DNA from: a virus | Virus record (IMG/VR): IMGVR_UViG_3300023172_003539 | Span: 19,621-83,620 of that record | Strand: one strand, 5' to 3' | DNA length: 64,000 nt | Shown: piece after piece, positions 58,236 through 64,000 of the stretch | Numbering within the stretch: position 1 is the first letter of the stretch | Layout: every line of letters begins with the position of its first letter | Notes under the pieces: generated by a model | Database searches by the model: none | What the model was told of the DNA's origin: nothing | Seen by the model: the letters and a program-made list of their open reading frames with translations, nothing else | Made by a program: the position numbers and the translations under genes

Positions 58236-59738
58236 TTATGCCTCCCTTACAAACCAAATGTCTCCGTCTGAAGTTCCGGCATCGTTTACGCCGGCTGACG
58301 GTGCCACTAAACCAATGTATCGTTTTCCAGCAATGTTATTACTTGCATCTGTATCTGCTCCACCGCCTGTAGTGACAGATCCGCCCCATCTGCCAATTGA
58401 TTCAGCAACTTGTCCTGTGGTAGGAACGTTTAAATTTGATGTATCTGTTGTGGAGATATTAGAACCAACAGCACCCAACTGTAAAGTTGTGACTTTCACA
58501 AGTCCTGCTGATGTGGTCTTTAAAACTCTCTCTGGGTTAGAATGTCCATCTGTGACTGCGTCAGTCAATGTGATGAGTTGTGAATATGTTCCTCCTTCAC
58601 CTGCTACCCAATTGTTATCTGACACTCTGTAAAATAATCTGGCATCGTCGGTGTCTGATGTTTCTACGATGATTCCAGCATCTGCTTCTGCATTTCCTGA
58701 ATTCAATTTAATGAAAGCATTTTCTACCAAATTGATTTGTGATGATAATTGTTCGTATTCACCCGTGATACTTAAATTTCCTGTGATTTTAACATTACCT
58801 GTTATATCAAGATCCGCTGTTGGCGCCGATGTATGAATTCCCACTCTGTTGTTTGTTCCGTCCAGTGTGATTGGTGTTTTATCACCACTTGAATGTTTTA
58901 CACCTAAATTTAAAAATCCACCTTGTGACTTGTTGGCAATTGTGTTATTGATACCTGTTATAGACATCTCTAATCCGCCTGCAGGACTAGATACATCCGA
59001 CACCAGTGTAATTGATGTTTCTGCTGTTAGTCTACCATCTAGTGTTTGATCGGTGTCTTTTCTCATCATGTTACCACCAGCAATGATTGTCGCTGAAGCA
59101 TTGGTTGTATCTGATATATCCACTGCCGATGCTGATGTTGTTGATCCGGCAAATGATGCTCCCAGTGTACTGTTTAACGTTAATCCTGCTGTTATTGAGG
59201 CAAATCCTGTTATGGCCACTTGAGGTGTAAATGTCACATTTGATAATATTGCAACTCTGATTGCTCCGTTGTAAAGAGAAGATATAACTATTGCAACTCC
59301 GCCGTTGTCGTTGATCGTTTCAATTTTAAATCCTGATTGTCCTTGACCTGATGAATAAACTGGTCCTACCAACACCCAAGCACTGCCTGAGTAGACATAA
59401 ACTTGATCTGTTGTTGAATTGTGCCATAGGTCACCTGCTGATGGTGACGATGGTTCTGTTGTCGTGGTTCTGGCACCCCCTGATGGTTTAAATGATGTTC
59501 CGTCGTAAACTTTTAATGAATTACTGACAGTGTCAAACCATAACTCTCCTTTTAGAGGAGCAGTTGGAGCCGATGTAGATGCTGAATTTTCTAATAATTT
59601 TACAAGGTTTTCGTTTAATAATTCACCAAAACCCGAATAACTTTTTCCAAATAGTGTTAGTGATGTTGTGTTATCAATCGTGCTGTCTACGATTGTAGTT
59701 ACTACTGTACCATCTGTTTTGTTAACTATGTATGCCAT
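58236..59738 (-). CDS. Tail-fibre protein, 500 aa (paralogue B)
   Basis: The N-terminus MAYIVNKTDGTVVTT and LTLFGKSYSGFGELLNENLVKLLENSASTSAP, then LKGELWFDTVSNSLKVYDG, mirror the fibre genes at 53146 and 59749. The C-terminus differs: it ends in GRWGGSVTTGGGADTDASN and a YIGLVAPSAGVNDAG region, without the YADLAE module. The centre is Ser/Thr-rich beta sequence. It is separated by 4 bases from the Hint-carrying protein. A modular adhesin with a distinct tip is probable. Confidence 0.85.
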   Translation of the reverse strand: MAYIVNKTDGTVVTTIVDSTIDNTTSLTLFGKSYSGFGELLNENLVKLLENSASTSAPTAPLKGELWFDTVSNSLKVYDGTSFKPSGGARTTTTEPSSPSAGDLWHNSTTDQVYVYSGSAWVLVGPVYSSGQGQSGFKIETINDNGGVAIVISSLYNGAIRVAILSNVTFTPQVAITGFASITAGLTLNSTLGASFAGSTTSASAVDISDTTNASATIIAGGNMMRKDTDQTLDGRLTAETSITLVSDVSSPAGGLEMSITGINNTIANKSQGGFLNLGVKHSSGDKTPITLDGTNNRVGIHTSAPTADLDITGNVKITGNLSITGEYEQLSSQINLVENAFIKLNSGNAEADAGIIVETSDTDDARLFYRVSDNNWVAGEGGTYSQLITLTDAVTDGHSNPERVLKTTSAGLVKVTTLQLGAVGSNISTTDTSNLNVPTTGQVAESIGRWGGSVTTGGGADTDASNNIAGKRYIGLVAPSAGVNDAGTSDGDIWFVREA

Positions 59739-59748
59739 TTGTTTATAT

Positions 59749-61275
59749 TTAGCACCTTCCTACTACAATATTAATTGCGCCTATTTCTGCGGAATCGTAA
59801 TCTTCTAATGCTTTTCCTATGATTGTTCCAGGATCGGGCGAAGATATTTTTTTAGCCACACCAGGTAATGTGTTGTGTGTTCCTAACATATCACCTTTTC
59901 TAATGAATCCCTGTACTTTACATTTGACTTTTCCTAACAATGCCACTGCTTGGCCTGTAGCATTTGAATTCATTAGATAAGCAGGATTTTCACTGATTAC
60001 CCCTGCCACTCTAGTATCATTTCCTCCATTACATTGAGTAATTTCTTTGTCTCCACCAAATATTACAACAGTTCCTGGCTCGTACTCGGCATCTGATTCG
60101 TATATCTCTGCCAAGTCAGCGTACTGCGCCGCCGACGCTGTTGTTGTGAGAATATTTGTTGATGGATTATAACTTAGACCACTATCTGTATATAGACTTT
60201 GCGATCCTGTTCCTGTGACAAAGGTCGGATATACTGTTGTATTTTCTGTGTTCTTTGCCGTGACGGTGACCGCATTTGCCGTTGATGCTGTTCCTGTTAA
60301 ATTTCCTGTGACGTTACCTGTTATTGTACCTGTTGATGTTATTGTACCTTTGACATCAATGGAACTAGGATATGTCGTTGTTCCTACTTCAACTATATTT
60401 TCTGCCGCATTTAAAGTCAATATTGGTTTTATGATACCACCATCTGTGATTTTAAAAATTATATCTTTGTTGTTTTCGATGTTACTGATAACACCTTCGT
60501 ATGTTGCCTGTGATGTAAATTTGAAATTGTTCTGACCTCCAACTGTCAATCCTGTTGTATCCAAAGTTACCCCGGCAGGTTTTAAAACAAAATCAGACGC
60601 TTGATAATCACCCACTGAATCAGCATTTGTTGCCGTGCCATAAAATTTATATGTGGACGATTTAGGTAAAGATGTGCCAGGCACATATTCTGTTCCTGGT
60701 CTGTTTATTGTGATACCTTTATAGATTGTATGAAATCCTGCTATCGAAGTTTTTGGTTGGTAGTTGTCCTCTTTGCTGAATACTGCAATAGTTGTGGCAT
60801 TGTCTTTGAGTTGTTGCAATTGAACATCCGAATCATCTGATGCTTTTTTTATATCATTGAAAAACAAACCCGATGCTGTTGTAGAAGCCGGGCCTACCAA
60901 AACGTGTTCGACCCCGTTGTTAAAATATAATTGTTGTGTTGATTCTTTTACCCAAAGGTCTCCTGCTGTTGCCTGAGATGGTTCTGTGTTTTGATATGTG
61001 GCACCGCCCGCAGGTTGAAAAGATGTTCCTGCATATACTTTTAATTTACCTGAGGTTTCATCGAACCAAAGTTGTCCTTTTACTGGTTTTGTGGGTGCTG
61101 TTGTGTTTGAAAAATTTTCTAGCAAGTGTAAAAAATTTTCAGCAATGACCTCTCCGTAACCGGAATAACCTTTTCCTACTAACCTTAAATCTGTCTGATT
61201 GTTTACTGTTCCGTCTGACACCACGAACTGATTTGGTGAAGCAGAACTATTTGTTTTGTTTACTATGTAAGCCAT
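59749..61275 (-). CDS. Tail-fibre protein, 508 aa (paralogue C)
   Basis: The start MAYIVNKTNSSASPNQF and RLVGKGYSGYGEVIAENFLHLLENFSNTTAP belong to the same N-terminal family as the other two fibres. The C-terminal 130 residues, from QYADLAEIYESDAEYEPGTV to INIVVGRC, align with paralogue A, including GGDKEI and the GVISENPAYLMN segment. The middle has beta-strand repeats. It probably forms a long or short tail fibre. Duplication and domain exchange within the operon are evident. Confidence 0.85.
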   Translation of the reverse strand: MAYIVNKTNSSASPNQFVVSDGTVNNQTDLRLVGKGYSGYGEVIAENFLHLLENFSNTTAPTKPVKGQLWFDETSGKLKVYAGTSFQPAGGATYQNTEPSQATAGDLWVKESTQQLYFNNGVEHVLVGPASTTASGLFFNDIKKASDDSDVQLQQLKDNATTIAVFSKEDNYQPKTSIAGFHTIYKGITINRPGTEYVPGTSLPKSSTYKFYGTATNADSVGDYQASDFVLKPAGVTLDTTGLTVGGQNNFKFTSQATYEGVISNIENNKDIIFKITDGGIIKPILTLNAAENIVEVGTTTYPSSIDVKGTITSTGTITGNVTGNLTGTASTANAVTVTAKNTENTTVYPTFVTGTGSQSLYTDSGLSYNPSTNILTTTASAAQYADLAEIYESDAEYEPGTVVIFGGDKEITQCNGGNDTRVAGVISENPAYLMNSNATGQAVALLGKVKCKVQGFIRKGDMLGTHNTLPGVAKKISSPDPGTIIGKALEDYDSAEIGAINIVVGRC

Positions 61276-61280
61276 TTATC

Positions 61281-61937
61281 TTATTCCGTAAATGTTGTTA
61301 ATGACTGAATTCTCAATGTGTAGTCAATTTGTATTAGCCTATTCAAAGATTTTTGTACAGGGTGGAATATGACATGAGTCAATAATTTGTTTGTTGTTCC
61401 ATTTTCTGTACCTTCCCAACTTACTAATCCTAACTCATCAAACACATAATCACCATTAAAATTTGTTGTGTTATCAAATGCGGCTTGACCTGTTGGTTCT
61501 CCATAATCCAGTGTACAAGTCACCACTATGTCTGTGTACTTGTTTCCTGCTGTATGTCTTGTTTCAATTTTATTTCTCGTTGTGTCTTTATTCGATGTTG
61601 AATTATCATCGATTACTTTATAATAAGTTTTGTTATACAATGATGCATTTGTTCCTGTGGTATTTGGTGTTAGATACGTGATTATTCCTGTTTCGTCCAC
61701 TGATGTTCCTCCATTACCAAATGCCATCTCGTGTATGAATCCTGTGCTTTTGTTGGCCAAACTTTTTGCAAGAGATATACTCATATTTTCATAATGGATT
61801 GCATTTCTTTTATCCACAATCACTTCGCCGGATGTTGGATCCCAAATTTTAATATGCCCTTCCATTTTGATACCACTCTTGTCTTGAGGCTTTTTTTCTT
61901 CTATTTTTATGTTTTTAGTATTTTCTTGATCAGTCAT
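61281..61937 (-). CDS. Virion structural protein, 218 aa
   Basis: I chose the ATG at 61937. The in-frame ATG at 61961 lies in the end of the upstream gene and upstream of the late promoter element. The N-terminal 35 residues are charged and disordered. The rest is beta-strand sequence such as MEGHIKIWDPTSGEVIVDKRNAIHYENMS, EMAFGNGGTSVDETG and VFDELGLVSWEG. A similar protein is frequent just before fibre genes in T4-like marine phages. Function in tail or baseplate is inferred. Confidence 0.75.
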   Translation of the reverse strand: MTDQENTKNIKIEEKKPQDKSGIKMEGHIKIWDPTSGEVIVDKRNAIHYENMSISLAKSLANKSTGFIHEMAFGNGGTSVDETGIITYLTPNTTGTNASLYNKTYYKVIDDNSTSNKDTTRNKIETRHTAGNKYTDIVVTCTLDYGEPTGQAAFDNTTNFNGDYVFDELGLVSWEGTENGTTNKLLTHVIFHPVQKSLNRLIQIDYTLRIQSLTTFTE

Positions 61938-61944
61938 CTTATTG

Positions 61945-61952
61945 TATTTATT
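61945..61952 (-). promoter_or_regulatory. T4-like late promoter, AATAAATA
   Basis: AATAAATA on the minus strand ends 7 bases before the ATG at 61937. It lies between the stop of the upstream gene and that ATG, so the late message would again be nearly leaderless. Confidence 0.5.
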
Positions 61953-64000
61953 CAGGTGCATTTGTTGGTTCTCCGTCTATGAATTTAGCCTGTATTGTTG
62001 TAGCATTTTGTAAACCTGTTCCATCAGAAGCAGAGTTTTCGCCCTGTGCATACCATACTTGACCACGTTTTTGTAATATTTTTACCTGTGTTCCAGATGC
62101 AGGTGCTGACGATAAAGTCACTGATGCTGTTGATCCGTCCACAGTGTAATTAGTTGTGCTACCATCTTCGCCAGTGATTAACAATCGTTGACCACCAATG
62201 AATATGTCTAATTCGCTGGCAGAAGATGGTGCATATGTTGTGGTAAATGTAACTGTGCTACCGTCACCTGTGTATGTTTTGATGTGTATAGCATCAGCAT
62301 AAGGCACCGTTTGTTGGGCTCCTGCGTCTACCACTTTTGCGCCGGAGGCATGTGCCTTAATTCCTGTTCCGAGTGTTCCTCTACGTAAATTTCCTAATAC
62401 ATTTCCATTCTTGTAAAAATATTCAATTCTTTCTTTGTCTATGAACACCACTCCCGGTTTCAATGTACTACCATCAACCGGATTCAACCTGCTACCTTCC
62501 TCAACTGTTATGGTTTCATCACCAATATCTAATGGTAACGACAGTTTTGTCGTGTGTGTTTGACTTATTCTTTTGTAGAACGTTCTATTCAACATATCTT
62601 TAAAAATTCTATAGCCAACAGCATTGATCGCCGAAACTGCCTTGAAGTACATCACATCTATCCTGTCTGTGAGTAGTATGTTTCTTGAATAAATCTTAAT
62701 CCTATTTCCTTCCACTAGATAATCATGTCCTGCTACCAAGGTCTCGCCATTTAACCAAACAAAAACATAATCACTCTTTGTGGGAGTATTTTCTAAATAA
62801 AACTCGCCGGAGTATACTCCTTCAAAAACTTCTCTCTGTTGAGTTGCTCCCAAGGCATTGTTAAATGTCGTGACTGTCAGAGTACTATTTTGTGTTAATG
62901 ATAACCCGTCGGTTGCGATTTGTGTAGGATCTAGTATTATGTCAGATCCTTCGTTGTAATAATGATTACCTATCAAGGTTGTGATGGCTATACTATCTGT
63001 CGATAACGGAACTGATAACATTTCTACACTCTGTGTGGCAGTGTTTATTCTATAATCCGAATATAATACTTTTTGTCTGCCATTTACATAAACTTTGATT
63101 TTTGTTAAATCATTAATCGATGACGTTGAAGGAGATATTAATACTCCAAATCTATAAACACTTACAGAAGTGTTCGAACCCGCATTTGATGATGCTTTCA
63201 AAGATAATGTGTTTCCGGTAATGCTGGATGAAAAGTTTAACTGATTTGTTCCGCCACTTGTTGTTATTGAAGGATCAGCATTCAAATAAACATTAGTACT
63301 TCCGTTGTGTATCAAATTGACTTGATGAATCGATGATTCTCCTGTGTCGGTATTTTTACTAACAATCACATAAAATCCAGCATAGTAATTAGTAATCAAG
63401 AAACTATCAATAGTTTGTTCTGCAGATCCAATAACAACAGATCCACGATTGTTGGTACCATCTGATATTTCATCATGTTTCAATAATATTCTATAAGCAC
63501 GAATCTCTAAACCAGGTTCGTGTCCTGTAACTCGCAATCTCACGTCGGTTCCTGAAATGTCTGCATCAACGCTGACAAGATCATTACTACCTGTATTCAC
63601 GTTATTAAACTCACTAACAAAAGCATCAACGTCATTATGAACTGCTAATACTTCCAAGTTAGAATATTCAGATTTACTAGAATTTTTAACTGATATGAAA
63701 TATTTTGCTCCTCTGTATGTGCTTTTATTCCAACTGTCAAATGTTATTGTAGAACTATCAGTGGTTGATCCAGTGATCGTGGATTCTGTACCCAACGCCG
63801 ATGATGATGTGCTGGTACCTAATCCTATACGAATGAATGACGAAGTGTTCGAATCACTACTACCTGTTCCGTAAACTTCTAAATTCGATCCATTGATGCC
63901 AGTGCTGTATGTTGTATGACTGCTGGATCCAGTGTTGACTCTGAACGCATCTGATATTACTGCGATTGTGCCGTTGTGTGTGACGGACATCACTGATGTT
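61948..64000 (-). CDS. Large tail/baseplate structural protein, 5' end outside the window
   Basis: The frame is open to the window edge, so the N-terminus is missing. At least 681 residues are present, almost all beta-strand sequence rich in Ser, Thr and Asn. Motifs such as IKVYVNGRQKVLYSDYRINT, SDYVFVWLNGETLVAGHDYLVEG and VVFIDKERIEYFYKNGNVLGN occur. The last part repeats the pattern ELDIFIGGQRLL. Similar long proteins lie at the end of the fibre regions of T4-like marine phages, and attachment to the baseplate or a long fibre is likely. Confidence 0.8.
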   Translation of the reverse strand, partial: TSVMSVTHNGTIAVISDAFRVNTGSSSHTTYSTGINGSNLEVYGTGSSDSNTSSFIRIGLGTSTSSSALGTESTITGSTTDSSTITFDSWNKSTYRGAKYFISVKNSSKSEYSNLEVLAVHNDVDAFVSEFNNVNTGSNDLVSVDADISGTDVRLRVTGHEPGLEIRAYRILLKHDEISDGTNNRGSVVIGSAEQTIDSFLITNYYAGFYVIVSKNTDTGESSIHQVNLIHNGSTNVYLNADPSITTSGGTNQLNFSSSITGNTLSLKASSNAGSNTSVSVYRFGVLISPSTSSINDLTKIKVYVNGRQKVLYSDYRINTATQSVEMLSVPLSTDSIAITTLIGNHYYNEGSDIILDPTQIATDGLSLTQNSTLTVTTFNNALGATQQREVFEGVYSGEFYLENTPTKSDYVFVWLNGETLVAGHDYLVEGNRIKIYSRNILLTDRIDVMYFKAVSAINAVGYRIFKDMLNRTFYKRISQTHTTKLSLPLDIGDETITVEEGSRLNPVDGSTLKPGVVFIDKERIEYFYKNGNVLGNLRRGTLGTGIKAHASGAKVVDAGAQQTVPYADAIHIKTYTGDGSTVTFTTTYAPSSASELDIFIGGQRLLITGEDGSTTNYTVDGSTASVTLSSAPASGTQVKILQKRGQVWYAQGENSASDGTGLQNATTIQAKFIDGEPTNAPE

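Noticed and set aside
1-64000. tRNA genes, CRISPR arrays, insertion sequences, integrase or attachment sites
   Set aside because: No cloverleaf-like segments, direct-repeat arrays, transposase or integrase motifs were recognised. Short divergent tRNAs could be missed without a scan.

Overview
The window looks like about 64 kb of an AT-rich, T4-like marine myovirus. The closest style is that of viruses of SAR11-type alphaproteobacteria and of marine cyanobacteria. The evidence is a family B DNA polymerase like gp43, a gp45 sliding clamp, a DsbA-like DNA-binding protein, a T4 RNase H-type exonuclease, perfect TATAAATA late promoters, and long tail-fibre genes. Genes are packed with ATGA/TAATG overlaps. 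I see no rRNA, tRNA, CRISPR array or insertion sequence. No intergenic stretch exceeds about 110 bases, and the longer ones hold promoters. Family calls come from motifs read by eye, without database searches.

Layout. (1) 27-7343, plus strand: late region of small virion-type proteins. It includes two with N-terminal leaders like the T4 capsid-targeting peptide, basic Cys-containing tails, an S-adenosylmethionine-decarboxylase-like protein, a flavoprotein and a 2OG-oxygenase-like protein. (2) 7416-34000, plus strand: replication, nucleotide and accessory metabolism. It holds dsbA, polymerase, clamp, a DpdA-like DNA guanine transglycosylase, thioredoxin reductase and peroxiredoxin, a glycosyltransferase and GalE, FolE, GMP reductase, a phosphoribosyltransferase, a YhhQ-type transporter, a cupin with an amidinotransferase-like protein, QueE, RNase H, and a MoxR ATPase with a VWA-metalloprotease-like partner. 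(3) 52120 down to 34001, minus strand: an 18-kb chain of overlapping genes behind one recognisable promoter. It carries four or five glycosyltransferase-like proteins, five tandem radical SAM paralogues, two SGNH-like hydrolases, an FkbM methyltransferase, miniature kinase, nucleotidyltransferase and acetyltransferase genes, an MBD4-like DNA glycosylase, a carbamoyltransferase, an epimerase and an aminotransferase. (4) 64000 down to 52173, minus strand: late tail-fibre and adhesin genes. They include a glycine-rich protein ending in a Hint (intein/hedgehog-type) domain, with an oxygenase, a short-chain dehydrogenase and an acetyltransferase inserted among them.

How the genes may work together. 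FolE, a cryptic QueD-like protein, QueE and DpdA outline a 7-deazaguanine pathway that would place a modified guanine in phage DNA. YhhQ would import precursor, and QueC is not in the window. GuaC and the phosphoribosyltransferase could adjust purine pools. The minus-strand island looks like a glycan or conjugate assembly line. Its five radical SAM enzymes, all with an extra N-terminal cysteine domain, are the best candidate for an undescribed system.

Regulation. Sigma70-like promoters (17-bp spacers) and T4-type late promoters repeatedly end only 5-9 bases before the start codon. Seven early ones have exactly 6 bases and no Shine-Dalgarno sequence. This implies widespread leaderless mRNAs, alongside a second class with long leaders and good Shine-Dalgarno sites.
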